DNA of 64,000 nt. It comes from Larus michahellis. Its lineage: Eukaryota > Chordata > Aves > Charadriiformes > Laridae. Positions 1-12,826 of the stretch are shown piece after piece; the first letter of the stretch is position 1, and the number at the start of each line of letters is the position of its first letter. The notes beneath the pieces are model-generated. The model worked only from the letters and a program-made list of their open reading frames with translations, searched no databases and was not told the DNA's origin. Location: the NCBI RefSeq assembly GCF_964199755.1, contig NC_133904.1, forward strand, positions 434,001-498,000. Direction: 5' to 3'. The position numbers were made by a program, and so were the translations under genes.

Positions 1-1141
1 ACCGCAGCGGGCGAGGAGGGCGCAGCCTCCCCGGGGCCCGGCTGCCGGCCCGGCGGAGGGGAAGCTGCCCGGGGTGCGCAGCCCTGGGACCCTGCGGGGG
101 CCGGGCTCCGGTCAGGGGGCGCAGACCCTCCGTCCCGGGCTCGGCCGGGGCCACCCTCCCCGCCCAGCAGCCCTGGTTCTTGGCGAGCACCCCCGGGACG
201 AAGGTCGAGCGGGGGCGTCCCCTTTGCCACCTTACCTGTGCTCTTCAGGCTGCGGTGCGGGGCACTGGCGCGGTGCGGGACACGCGTGTGCTGCACGAGG
301 GCAACGGAGGCGATGGGGAGCGCCTGGATGGCGGCAGGGCTGAAGGTGCCATCGCCTGTGCCCTTCCCCATGCTGGCTGGGGACGCCGGGTGACCGCTGC
401 CCGTGCAGAAGGACAGCCTGCCAGCTTCACCTGGAAGAGCGCAGGCAGACATGGAGGGCAGGCAGACACCAGCAGCTCTGCGGGTCGGCAGCACGCTGCT
501 GCCCTCCGTGATGGTGCCCAGCCCTGCAAGGCCCTGGCAGACCCTCCTCTGCCCCAGCTTCTCAGGCTGAAAACAGCTGGAGCCGATGGCGGGGGAGCCA
601 GGGAGGGCAGGGTGAAGGTGTGGGTGGTGGGAGCATGGTGCAGCCCTTGGGCAGGGCTGGCAGGAACAGCTGTGGGCAACTGGGAGCAGTGCGGCAGGAG
701 TGAGGCCTGAGAAGGGGCTGGGGGCCACACTGCGTCACCCAGTGCCTCCTCCGCACTTCCCACAGCTAACGCGCCCCTTTGGCTGTCCCATCTGCTGCAC
801 TTCTGACCCTACTCTCGAGTACTTCGGGGCTTCTCACACCCCGTCCGCCCAGCACATCGACCCTTGGTCCTGGGAAATCACCCACTTTCCTCCTTGCCCC
901 TGCAAATGCGACACTACTGGCCTCAGGCAGCAACGTCCAGTGGTCACCAGTTCCCAGAGTCCCCTCCACAGGGTCTGAGCACCCCAGGGACACAGAGCTC
1001 CATCCAGCCCCCCCTCTCCTCCCACCCCAGCAGGCCCAGGAACAGCCACAGCTCCCAAGCGCCTGCCCACAGCTCTGGCTCACCGACTTGAGCCTCCACG
1101 ATGCGGACTGTCAGAGACAAAGGTAGGTAATGTGTACTCAC
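1..1141. other. Unassigned left edge, CpG-rich at 1-240
   Basis: No convincing coding exon is visible. The first 240 bases are very GC- and CpG-rich, like the edge of a CpG island. A good minus-strand donor (CACAG|GTAAGG, GT at 234-235) suggests that a minus-strand exon ends at 236. In the human block the next gene is NGRN in the TTLL13 orientation, so its 5' end could begin at or beyond this edge, but no minus-strand ATG occurs in 1-340 and no NGRN peptide was recognised. The last exon or 3' UTR of TTLL13 may also lie here. Both ideas are inference from gene order. Confidence 0.3.
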
Positions 1142-1511
1142 AGCCTTCAGCCATGTTCCCAGCGCCGGGGAGCCGCTGGCCTCTCACCTCCAGCCCCTTG
1201 GGTTCGGTGAAGGGCTGGGGAACCGCTGCCGTCCCCGCTGCCTGGCCACGCAGCCAGCCCATGTCCTGCGCCCAGAGGCCCTGCTGCACCTTGTGCTGCT
1301 TACGGTAAGGGATTCTCTGGCCTCGAACCAAGAGGGTGCCCACGGCGGCAGGGTCCGAGCCCGGGCTGGCTGGCAACTCAGCACTGGCTCTGGACTTGTA
1401 AACGAACGGCTGTCCCGAAGGCTGGGCTGGACCTCTCAGGAGAGAGAGGGGGATGAGCGTCATTAAGCGGTGGGTGTCCTGGCCCCTGAGCACATCCCAG
1501 AGAAACTGCGG
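1142..1511 (-). CDS. TTLL13: Probable TTLL13 C-terminal exon (tentative limits)
   Basis: A strong minus-strand acceptor (TTTCTTTCCTTCCAG ending at 1512) opens a phase-0 frame, matching the phase left by the exon at 3005-3202. It reads PQFLWDVLRGQDTHRLMTLI followed by PLSLLRG. This faintly resembles the SMSLVLLVLLRG segment of human TTLL13, and a later GTAAVPQPFTEPKG resembles its LAGSVPPTLTPKQG. Possible donors give exon ends at 1304 (TTACC|GTAAGC), 1188 (CTGGAG|GTGAGA) or 1142 (GGCT|GTGAGT). The 1304 donor would need an acceptor too close by, so 1188 or 1142 is preferred. This rests on splice signals plus weak similarity. Confidence 0.5.
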
Positions 1512-4500
1512 CTGGAAGGAAAGAAAGTGGCTGCAGCTCAGCTCCAGAGGCCTTGGCAAGAGATGGGAAGGAAACGTCTTCTCTAGTCCTCTACAGGTGC
1601 TCACTAAAGCATCAACCTACACTTTCTCCCCAGGCACGCCATACTCAGTCCAGATACAAATCACCTATGGGTCACGGCAGCTGCCTGACCTGCCTGCAGC
1701 AGCACCTAGACTCCTGTCCTCTGCCCGTAACACTGGGCTGAGCTGGAGCAGGGTTTGTGGAAAAAAATGCCAGAGTGGGCTGGGAAGACTCAGCAATGAA
1801 GGATCTGACCCACTCCCAGATAATCCCTTGCTGCTGAAAAAATTATCCAGATTTTAGGCAGAGTTTGGGTTTCAGGATCCATCCTGCTGTGTCTGGTAGA
1901 AGCAAAGGCAGCTACCATCCATTCTTACAGATCAAATCCCTTCTTAGACTTCTTTTGTTAAATTAAATGGCCAGGAGTAGGAGACTTTTCTGGAAACAGA
2001 CGGTGCCACTGGAAGAGGCCATGGACCTTGCAAGGTTTTTCATTAATTGCAGGTCCAGAACTAGCCCTTTGCCGACACAGCAGGTGACAGCCACCGTCAG
2101 TGCTCCAGAACAGCCCTTGTAGCCTAATGGAGCCCACAGGCTTCATTCTCGTCTGGTTTCAGACCGGTGCCCGGTTTGGGAATCGGTGTGGCAGCCAAGA
2201 CTCAGCGTGAGACAACCATGCAGATCTCCTTTAACCCAAGGTCCAAACCCCGGTTCCCCTGTGCAATCCTCTGCAAAGCCCGGCTTTCTTCAGCTGCGCA
2301 CCTCGAGACAGTCTGGGACGCGGCAGTAGCAACACCCGGGGTTTATTTATACCACGCTCTTGCAGAGCGAGGGTGACTCTGAAGAGGGAGCCCCAGACCG
2401 AGGGCTGAGCCCTGCGGGGTTTAGGCACATGCGCTAACTCATCACCTTCCCTGTGTGGGGAATGGTCTAATGTAGAAGGCGAGATGTTTACAAAGAGGCA
2501 TTGTTTGCAGTGCAGAATTCACCTAAAGACTTTCTTTTTCCCCCCACAGACATCCCTATGCTTTCCTTCAGTTCCCTTTGCTGCGTGCGCTCCTTTAGCA
2601 CGCTCCCAGCGTGTCAGTGCTCCTAGCCTACCCGGGAATTCACTTCCTCCAGCTGGGAGAATCCCACTGAGCAGTAGCTCACGCTAAGCTGTGCGCCGGG
2701 GACGGCAGTGTCCAAAAGGCAACATTATGGTGGTCTGTTCTTTGGAATACCAGGGAGAAGGGTCTTCTGGGGAAGGGAGCTCGGGGGCTCCGTGCAGATT
2801 GGCACACCCCCAGCATGCCCCTTTGGAAAGGGACAACGTCAGTAACTGTATGAAAACCCACAGACCCAGACGCTACATTGGATCTCATTTAACTGAGCCA
2901 CGCCAGAGATGCTCAATGCCCGTGATTCATTCCTCACGATCCTGCCACAACTGGCTGTCTCCTGTGTCGGCCTTGCAGGATGGATCTGAGCAATCTTCAG
3001 TTACCTGGCTCTTGGAGAGAATGGTGTCGGATCCCCAGGTGTCGGCTGGTCTGTCGGTTGTGGGGAGCAGCTGGCAGAGCTGATCTATGATGCCCAGGCC
3101 TCGGATAAGCTTCTCACGCTGCAGCAGAGCATTTACTCTTTTCTTCTCCTCGTTTTCCACAATATCCTGGGGTTGCATAGAGTCGTACTGCATGCGCTGT
3201 ATCTTAGGAAAGAGAGACCCGAGTTACAGCAAAGGTGAAGCCCCAGTAATGCGCAAGAGAGACAAAGCTCCAGACTGCTCCGCGCCCTAAAGAGAATTAC
3301 AGACTTGGGGGTGGAGTGGGATGACGATTCCAGTGGGAGCCACAACAGGGAAGGGACAACACTGGTGCTTGCGAGTACCTCCCAGCACAAGCTGTCAGCT
3401 CTCTAGACTTCATGAAAGGGAGTCCAGCCTCGTAGTTCTGTTCCCTGGGGGACGCCCACAGCCCAGCACTGCGACCCCAGAGCCATGTTACGGCCTTTGA
3501 GAGCCCCATGGACAACCACTGACAGGAGCATGGTACCTTTCTATCCCACATCCTGGTGCTTCTACAGGTGAGGCGGGTTGTAGGAGCTGTGGCTTTGTTA
3601 TGGATCTGGGATTTGTCCCCAGCTGACTCTCCATGCAGGTCTTCTTTCCTCTCCATTTTCTTCTTCCTGGTAACAGCTTCCAACTTTTCTTTTTTCAGGC
3701 GAATTTCCTCCAGTTGATGCCTGCCATGGAACAACAGTCTTGGTCACTGGTTCAGTAAAAGGCGTAATAGCAAAAGGCTGTTATGAAGCCTTCAATTTGA
3801 GGACATTTTACTGCGGTCAGAAGTTCTGTAGTGAACAGTCCATAATAGAAGTGTGCCAAGAAATGGGCCAGGAGTGCTTTTAAAAGAGACTCTTGCTGCT
3901 GTAAGAAATGCCCTTGAATTAGGCTGTGCCTGCCAGAAGGGTGGAGGACACTTGCACCATGGTGCCTCCGGAGTCCAAAAGTCAATGGAATATTGCATTT
4001 GCCTCTCAAGGGTACCTGCAAAAGGAAGTTGCTTTGCTACGGTGACACCGCACATGGCAGCCTCCTCCCCTCCAGCTCTCACCAGCTCGCTTACATCTCT
4101 TAAGCAGCAGAGTCGTCCCCAAGAAGGGATGAGAAGCAAGTGGTCTCTGTGCCCGCCCTGTGAGGAGCGGGTTTCCGGCAGGAACAGCGTACCTGGCACA
4201 CTCCTCTCGTGCCTTGGATGACACCGTTTCCTGGAAGAGGGAGCTGCTCTGCTTGAAAAATGGCTCATACTTCTCTGTTCCACATGCCGGATAAATGCGC
4301 CGGTAACCGCCCAGGTGCGAGTCCTCATACTGCTCCGCCTGAGAGAGCCAGGCAGCCTGGTTGCTCTCTAACTCCTCGCGTCTGCAAACCGGGGGAAAGC
4401 ACGGGCAGGGAGCTGCGATAGGAGGCTCCAGGTGCTGCCCTGGCTGAGGGACAAAGGCATAGCTGGCACTTTCCCCCATCTTTCCCCGTTTGGGGGCCTG

Positions 4501-7500
4501 TTTCACATGGGTGTACCACAGGGAACCAAAGCAACCCACAGTTCTTCATCCTCTACCTGTAGAGTGCTGGTGAAGCTTTCTCAGATCTCTTCCTTACCAC
4601 CCAACCAACCCACAGCCTTTTCACCCAGCTAGCCCACTTACAAGAGAAGTTCAGTTAAAACGGGCCTGTTCCAGGAGAACCTGCCACCCTGATGCTGCTG
4701 GGAGCTTTCCTCGCTAGCGTGGAGCTCGGAGCAGCCGAGGCTGCAGGGCGTGCAGAGTGCAGGGCTAACACGCTCCGCATCTCCAGCCCGGAGTTATCTC
4801 AGGTCTAATTGAAATAGGAGCTGGAGGGAGTTCCTGCCTCACCCTGCGTGGCAGGAAAAGCCCGGGCAGCAGGCTCATCACAGCCTCGAGAGGCCGTGCG
4901 GGTTAATTAATCATGAAAGGACATGCAGATGGAGAATGGGGGCAAAACCCTCAACCCTGGGAAAGAGACCCTGCTCTGGAGACGGGCCCCGTTCCCTCTG
5001 GGTTCTCTTGGTCCCTGAAGCAGTGCTGCAGTTCGTCGAGCACCACTGTGAGCCCAGGGATGCTGGCACAGCCCATCAGCACTGAAGGATGTGACCCAGA
5101 TCGATGGGGATGACTCTGTACAGGGCCCAGAGCACCAGGCATCTCAGATCTCCAGTGCCCAGAGACGAGCCCTGGCTCCTCCTGCATGATGCAGATGGCT
5201 TGAGCGATCTCTTCTCAGATGCCATATAGTGCCATGGCCTCTGGGAGCTTAAATTTGGAGACAGACAGCTTTGGTTTTATCCTGCTCCACCACGCCCATC
5301 TTTTCTCACTAGGGACCTGCAGCACGATGGGGAACAGCAATACCTGGATGCACGGAAAGCCTGATGGCCCTGGAGGAGCCGTTCCTTTGCCCACTGTTTG
5401 TCCTCCTCCAGCACCTTCCTTTTGTTACAGGCATCCACATTTATCAGCTTGATGGTATCACAGAGAAGAGCATCCTTCACCTCACAGTCCAGGCGAGAGT
5501 CCGTGGTGAAGCTGGGAGAGTGGTTCACCTGCCAAAACAAGCAGCTAATCTAACCTGGCAGCTCCCAGAAAGCACCACAGAAAGCTCCCAGAAAGTCTGC
5601 CCCACCACACACCTTCCATGGTTCTTCCCTGTAACAGCAACAGAAAGCAGGAGGCTGCATGCAGCGGCTGGTTCTGCCCTGTGCGCTGCAGGTCGCTCAG
5701 AGCCCACACCCTGCGGGACTACAGCCACGGGGCAGCTATCATGGACTCAGGATGCTGTCACAGGTCAAGGAGTCCTAAGGTTCAGGAAAGGGTGTACAGG
5801 GAACGGGCTCTTGGATCCTGCGAGCTGAGGCTGCCTAGCCTACGGCAGGTTGTTTGGCTACTTGTCTTTATAGCCTGATTAATTTTGCAAACAAGGTGGC
5901 CCTTTTTAACCAAACGAGTTCTGTTCACCCCACCACCCTTGTTCTGGAGTCTCCCCCAGAGAAGCCAGCGCTCGGCTATCTGCTGCTTCCAGAGTTGCTT
6001 CAGCACAGCAGGAGACCCCTTCCTCACCTCTAGCAGCCACGGCTTCAACTTTCTGTCTAGCAAAATATCAAACCCCAGTATCTCAAAGCAGGCACAGCCA
6101 GTGGTGTGGTTCGGGAAGCAGCTTTGGTAATTGTGCTTCACAACAGGGTGAGCTGAAATAAGAGTCTTTATAATAATATCTTCAATATCTTCCCAGAGTT
6201 TTGTGGTGTTGTAGCTGTTATCCATCATCCAGGCATTCAGGGTGGACAGTTTCCTGTGTGGAGGACAGGAGATGGTAAAGCTGACCTGTGATACCACATT
6301 TGCCCCAGGAAAGATAGAAGTAAACCAGCATCCCAAATGCAGCCTTCCTGCAGGCTGTGCACAGGGCATTGCGGTACCTGGACAGGACAATACCTCTTAC
6401 TGCCCACCGTGTCATCCTGGATGAAGTTTTCATTACGTTTGTTGATAGCATAATTGGTCAAATGCATGCAGATATCACCCTGAGAGAGGAACCGCAAGAG
6501 ACTTTCATTTACTCTTAACCACAGAGCGTAAACAGAAACAGCCCTATTAGCACTAATCTAGCCACCAACTTCGCCCGCTTCTCTCTCTTCTCTGTGGCAG
6601 TGACCTGCAGCAAGGAGTTAATCGCGCTGGTGGTTCCCTCCCTAGCCAGAAGTTAGAGCTAACAGAGCTCTACCCTCTCCACCGCTCTGGCCTTATCTCT
6701 GAGGGAGAGCAGAGGGGTCAGCTCCACAAATGCCATTCCAGTCCTGGCCTCACCAGTAAACCAGGGGCTCCTCAGGACAGAAACTGCAGCAAATTTCTGC
6801 AGATTCTTCCTCTTCCTTTAATCACCCAGAGCAGAAGACCTCTCCAAGACATGCACGTATTGGAGCGAGGGAGGGCATATACAGTACACAGCTCTGGGAC
6901 AAGTGGGCAGACAGCCAAAGCCCGGGGTATCTCAGGGCAGCCCGTGACCGGAGCACAGCAATCCAACACCACAGTCCATCTTCTGCTGGGATTTTACAGG
7001 TTACAGACCCCTGCTTGGAGATGGGCACAGCCATACTCTGCACCTTGCCTTCCCAGCTCCCTTCCCTGTCTCTCCTAGGCTGTTCCAGTACCACCAGATA
7101 ACCCCCAGGTCCCTCTTTTCCACCTGAAATGCAGGCAGACAAAGAATGGTGTGGACTTGAGAATGCTCATAAAGGCAAGGAGCAGTAGGAGTGTTGCCCA
7201 GAAATGCTGTGGGGTCTCTGTCCTTGCAGCTTTTCAACACCTGACAGGGTGAAACCCCAAGAAACCGATCTGAATTTATTGTTGGCACAGGTTTGAGCAG
7301 AAGGTTGTACTTGAGACCTTCCAAGGATCCTTCCAAGCAACACAACTCCATGATTCTGTGATAATGCCAGTAAACAGCCCAAACGTGGGGCCTAGGAGCA
7401 GATCTACTGCAGGCACTCCTGAAATGCCTCCCATGAAGAGGAGGTAGAGAAGGAGGGGAGAACAGGAAGAGAGAGAGAGCTGGGTCCCATGAAACCCACC

Positions 7501-10500
7501 ATCCCCTGCCTTTTCAGGGTCTGGAATGCCACTGGGACAAACTGAGGACTGAAACCTACAAGAATTCTATGAGTGGTTTTGGAAACTTCCCTTTTTTTAC
7601 CAGGTTTCTGCTGCTGGGGTCGATGTACCTCATGGTGGCAAAACGGGCCAGACCCTCCTTGTAGACAAAAATCCTCAGCGGGTCACAAGATGTGACCAGC
7701 ACATATATACGCATGTCAAACTTGAAGCCATCGATCAGGAAAGGCTGTGAGAAAAAAAGGCAGGAACAAGCATGAGATAAGGAAACATTGCTAGGCATGC
7801 CAACGGCTCCTTGGGGTTGGCTGCGCTACTTGCACTGCTTGTGCCGCTCCTCGGCAGCGAGGAGAAAGGCAAGCTTTCGCCATGCTGCAGCCCCCCCGGT
7901 GCCCCTGGAAGACCAGGAAGACGTGGGGCAAAGGACACAAGGGGGATGCTGGAAGAGCTAGGAGGTTGTAATCCTCCACCTGTATTTCAAAACTGTCCCC
8001 GTTACCTTAGCAATATACTGCTGACAGATCATATGCTCTCCATGTTTGATCTCCTCTGGATTGCGTGTTATGAAGATACCTCTCCCTTGGCAGCCGCTGT
8101 CTGGTTTGCAGATAAATGTTCTGCGTTTCCTCGCACGCCTGTAGGCCTGGAAATCTCCATAGCTGTGTAAGGAAGGGGTGACTGTTAAAAGCTGCAAAAA
8201 ATCAGCTCCTGAATTCTCTCGTAACAGCTAGGTACTCCAAGTGTGCTGCTGTGGGCCAGTACAGACCAAACTTCTGCAGCAGAGGAATAGTACAGCTATG
8301 CCTGATCTACCTCAGTTACAAATCGGTCCTTGCATGACCTGACAAAGCTCTCCTGGTTCCACCTTCTACTTGCACACATCTCCACCTCTGCCAGGAGGCT
8401 CATAGGAAGCGGTCACCTCTGGGCATGCAGGAGCCAGTAAGATTTTCGCTCTGCTGCCACAGAGAGCAGGAGAAAATAAATAAGCCTTGGCTACAAAGGA
8501 GGAGGGAGTCACAAGTCTTTGCATCCCCTTTTATGCCAGCTCATCAGCAAGCAGGCAGGAGGCCACGGCCAGAGCATTCTGCGCAGGGCACAGAGGCTCA
8601 CGAGCTGAGCTCCTGGATCACGTTACGCGGCTGATCTTCAAGCGCAACTCCAGTGGGAGTGTGGTGCTTTGAAGAGTCAAGCCCATATGGCAATTAATTA
8701 TTCTGCTGTAGATGGAGAAGCACCACCTCTCTAGTGGGCACCACGTTTAGGGAAAGAGAGAGGCAAACAGGACAAATCCCAGAAAACAGCACCAAGAGCA
8801 ATGAGAGGCCAGGAAATGCGTTCTGGAAAGAAAGATGAGAGAACTAGGTCCATCTTCTCCAGAAATGGGAAGACCAAGCGGACACATGGCAATAGCCTTC
8901 CTGGACATGACACACTACTAGCAAAACACAGCAAACCACTGTTCTCCAAGGCCACTGCAAACGAGAGAAGTACTAAAGTGCTGATATTTCAGCAACTGTG
9001 CTTTAGGTCAGACATTAAGAAAATCATTCTAACTGTGAGGAGAGGTCAGCTACAGAATAGGTGACCAGAGCCCTACTTTGAGTTTTTCAGGAAATGGTAA
9101 GAACAAAATCCGTCTAAGAATGGGTATCTTGTCTTCTTACAACCACCCAGACTTTAAGTGCTCTTTGGCCTCTTTCAGCCATATTTCTGTCATTGCTTGC
9201 CTGTATACGATCAGAGCAGCCAGGCCTTCTGCCCCAAAGCTTGAGTAATTTGGTGAACATTTACATCTAACTGTATATGTATTAACATAGTGCCCTGCAC
9301 TCTCCCACAACCCTCCACCATCGGTGTGCTCCTCTGCAGCGGATGGCAGAGGCGCAAGGGGGGCCATGAAGGCAGCCATCGCAGTCGTGGGGTGGAACGG
9401 CCTCGTACCCCGGTCCCGTGCCTTTCCTGGGCAAGCGATGGGCACCGACCCAGCTGGTGGGGAAGGAGCCTGCCACGCTGCCCTGCAGTTGCCTCTCCCC
9501 TTCACCTTGAGCTGCAGAGAGACCTTCCACCGAAACACGGATGGACGCTTCCCACTCGCCCACTGCCCTTTGCCTTTCCGGGCGGGTCACTCTCCTCAGA
9601 TTTAGCCCTCCAGCACACAGTCTGCCCAGCAAGGCACACATCGCAGAGGACGCCATTCCACAGGCTAATTCAGCCTAATAGGAATTAAAGATGTGTGAAA
9701 CTAGAAACACTTGCCAACCCCCCCTTTCAGTTCCAGGGAAGGTTACGAAGGCCCAGACCAAGACATGAGAACTCAGAGAGGCGCCCCCATCCCAGCCCTG
9801 GCTGTCAAAAATAGTGGTTCCCACTTTCTAATTTCATAGCGCTGCTCTCGACTGCATTAACGCATATCACTCACTCAGCTGGCAGGCACCAAGTGCGGGG
9901 AAATATATTGTACTCCTTAGGAAAGAGCCTGAGCATGCGGTTAAGGTTGCGAGCCAGTAAGTCCTTACGGCAGATCTCTATCATGCCTGGAAAATGGTTG
10001 ATTTTCTGAAAGAGGTGCAGATGAGAAACAGAATCAGCAAAGGAACAGCAGGGCTCCTCCTCGAGACCCGAGGAAAGCCCGGGTGCTGGGAAACCAGCAC
10101 GCAGAGCAGGAAGCAGGGCCTGCGGTTGCCTTGACCGTCTGCCGAGGGACGGGATTACGCTACAACTGCTTTATCTGAACTTCACCAGTGTGATTTATCT
10201 GCTCATTCCATCGTGGCCCTGAGGCTCACCCTCCCTGAAATATCACAGCTCCAGGAAGGCAGCCGTTTGTCATCAAGAGCCATTTATTTCATGCTACATT
10301 AAAGGGGCTCGCAGCTTTCCAGTTCACACTACTAACTGCCAAAGTGTTGCTGATGGCAGCGTACCAGCGACAGAACAGAAGTAAAGACTTTTGAACCTGT
10401 GCCCTCTGAAATCAATGCAGAGAAGGGGGCACGGGTGCTAGTTTGGACAATTCCGATTCATTCTGTAACACGTTGTTCTGCTAACAGCCCCCATCTCACC

Positions 10501-12618
10501 CTCCTTCTTGAGCTCTTCCTGCTGGGCAGCCTTTACATGGGGGGTATTTACCTGAAACCGCTTCATTTTCATGACGCGCTCCAGAGAGACCGAGCAGTCT
10601 GTCCAATACACTGTCCACTCCTCGTCTTCTCCTGCTTCTTTCAGCCCGCAGTACCGTGCCGCCCGCCGCACTGCACCAGAGCAAGCGTATGACAAGGGGC
10701 AGAGGGTACACTACCAGGGACTGTTCAATCCCCAGAGTAACCCGGGACAGAGTGTGGAACAAACCTCTCCAGGCTGCAATTCCACTCTCAGAGATGCAAA
10801 GAACCCTTCAGGGAGGTGTCAGAAACACAAGGTTTACCCAGCCAAACTCACCCCAGTCTCTGGCTGCAGGTATATTGGGAGCTACCAGCCCCCTAAGTCC
10901 GCATGCCTTGGGGTCCCAGAACATATCCTGAACTACAGCAGGCTTGAATCTGCTGTGGGTCTGACACCACATGGGCACATACAAGTCTTCTGAAGGTATT
11001 AGTTTCATCTTCCAAATCAAAAGCTATTTGGCAGCAGAACACACAAGCTCTGGAGCAGAAGGTCGCTGCTGGGATGGTTTGTGTTCGTGCCAGTTCTGAA
11101 TTTGGCCTCTCACGGGGCTGGGGAGGCAATGAAGGTCAATGCACGCTAGGAATCATTGTGAAATAGGTCTGGTTCCTGTGGCGCCCGTGCTGCCACACCA
11201 CCTCCTGCTGCGGGTCCCCATCCACCTCGTCACCAAACTGCCCCAGGCCAAACACACAGCGCCCGGCCCTCTGGATAAAAACCGCATTCCTTGCACAGCC
11301 GACCAGGCTGTGACCTTCAACAGCACATGTGTAGTTGCACTGCTAGAATAGTCATTAGCAAATTGGCTAATAGCCATCAAAACCTAGGAGTCTATTATTT
11401 TAAGATACAACTTGTGGCAGCACAGGAGAGGGACCAGCTCCCTGGAGCACGTCACTGGGGATGGATGGCAAAGGGAGAGGTTCCAGGTACCAATCCTGCC
11501 CCTTCTATCACCGGCTTTATGCTAAACAGCTGAGAGCTGTCACATCATTTCCCCAAGCACAGGTACCGGTTTTGCATTGTAACTGCCCCTAACCAGCCCC
11601 TTCTCACGATTTTAGCAGATGTATGGTGAATGCAGACATGGGGGGAATGCGTGTGAGGGCGTGCACTGCTGTTGCACATATTGTTTCTTCAAACCAGAGA
11701 GCACCTCAGTCCAAAGTGTGAAAAACTCCACACTTTTCACAGGGGCCCAAGTTGCTTGCAACCAGGAAATACAGAAACCGAAAGTGACCATACATTGGAA
11801 ATCCGGTACCAGCGCTCCTCCCTGGCCGAGCGGACACTCGCACGCCATCCTGGGCTGACCCGAGGGGACACCCTGCAGCGTCTGGGACTTACCGCTCTCA
11901 TACTTGCAGCTGGTCAGGTTGATGGAGGGAACACTGGAATTGAAAGAGATGACAGAAGAGCCACTCAGCGAGGAGCCGGGGCCCTGTCCCGGGCACAGGC
12001 GGGAGGGACGGGGACGGCTACGCTCCTGCACACAGCTCCCACTCGCCGGAGCGAACGGGCAAATCCCACCCGGAGCTGCCACGGGCTCAGCGAGGCATGA
12101 GGCGGCGTAGCAGAGGGGCCCTGAACCCGGGGCCGTCCTTGGACCTGCCATGCTTGGGATCATTGGGACAATTTAAGGGAAAGAGCGTTTATTTTCCGAT
12201 TCAGAAAGTCCCTGGAAAGCAGCTCTGGGCTAAGGTAGAGTGGGCCCGTCTGAGCATCGCCCCTGGGCGAGGAGCCGGCCCGGGCCCTGGAGCACCAGCC
12301 CGGCGGTGGGCAGGGCAGGGCAGGGGGGCGCGGGCTAAGGGCAGACACGCAGGCGGACAGACAGACCCCGGGACCCGGCGGGACACGGGCACAACGGCCC
12401 GGGAATGGGGTGCGGCCGGGCCCTGCCGAGAAGGGGGCTGCGGCCTGCTCGGCCGCCTCCCGCCGCACTCGCCTGCGCTTCCTCCGCCGCCTCCGCGGCT
12501 CGGGGCCGGGGGAGCCGCAGGGAGCTGCGGGCTGGGCAGGGGGGGCAGCGGCGGCAGCCGCCTCCCCGCCCGCAGGGGCTCCCGGGGCCGGCCGCCCCCC
12601 GCCGCCGCCCGCCTCCAT
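1142..12618 (-). CDS. TTLL13: TTLL13, tubulin tyrosine ligase-like polyglutamylase
   Basis: The protein should add glutamate chains to alpha-tubulin tails in cilia and other stable microtubules, as known for TTLL13. Exons (minus strand, 5' to 3') are 12473-12618, 11893-11933, 10552-10670, 9875-10005, 8006-8162, 7601-7744, 6394-6479, 6028-6253, 5344-5528, 4193-4381, 3537-3720 and 3005-3202. All phases agree and give 602 codons. A likely further exon starts at 1511. Landmarks are a basic RRRRKRRR patch near residue 45, INLTSCKYES (~53-62), the ATP-grasp signature CKPDSGCQGRGIFI (~163), DGFKFDMRIYVL, MHLTNYAINK, FEILGFDILLD and the catalytic LLEVNHSPSF (~348). A conserved region after the TTL domain includes YEDSHLGGYRRIYP and QLEEIRLKKEK. 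The ATG at 12616-12618 follows a CpG promoter. Intron 1 has a GC donor. The C-terminal end is unresolved because the family diverges there. Confidence 0.93.
1512..3004. other. Intron-like sequence in the 3' part of TTLL13
   Basis: About 1.5 kb lies between the last firm TTLL13 exon and the tentative C-terminal exon. No peptide on either strand was recognised. Short minus-strand frames here (for example around 2231-2428 and 2679-2888) lack good flanking splice sites. If the donor at 3003-3004 is not used, the frame continues for 25 codons to a stop at 2927, which would give a shorter protein. Confidence 0.4.
12188..12193 (-). terminator. Candidate GDPGP1 poly(A) signal inside TTLL13 intron 1
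   Basis: This is the first AATAAA on the minus strand downstream of the GDPGP1 stop (12827). No AATAAA or ATTAAA was seen between the two. If it is used, the GDPGP1 3' UTR would run across the TTLL13 promoter and first coding exon. Confidence 0.35.
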
Positions 12619-12720
12619 GGCGCCCGCTGCCAGAAGGGAGGGTGGGGGGGGGGCGCCGTCCCGTTCCCATGGCGACGGGGCGGGGCCACGGCGCCCCCCG
12701 AGTGGTCACGTGGCACGCAG
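12619..12720 (-). promoter_or_regulatory. TTLL13 proximal promoter with X-box and CACGTG
   Basis: This is CpG-rich DNA directly upstream of the TTLL13 ATG. At 12663-12676 the minus strand reads GTCGCCATGGGAAC. That matches the X-box pattern GTHNCCATRRNAAC bound by RFX factors, about 45 bp from the start codon. A GC box (GGGGCGGGG, 12677-12685) and a CACGTG E-box (12707-12712, in GGTCACGTGG) flank it. RFX control of ciliary genes is established. Its use here is inferred from position and motif. Confidence 0.55.
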
Positions 12721-12826
12721 CCTGGCACCCCGCGGCGGCGCAGCGCCCCCTGGCGGACGGCGCGGAGGCGGCCCGGTGCCGGTCCCGGGGTACCGCTGCG
12801 GGGAGCGGCCCCGGCCCCGGCCCCGG

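Noticed and set aside
1-340. NGRN coding exon 1 at the left edge
   Set aside because: Gene order predicts NGRN nearby, but no minus-strand ATG exists in this stretch and no NGRN peptide was recognised. Only a CpG-rich edge and a possible donor remain.
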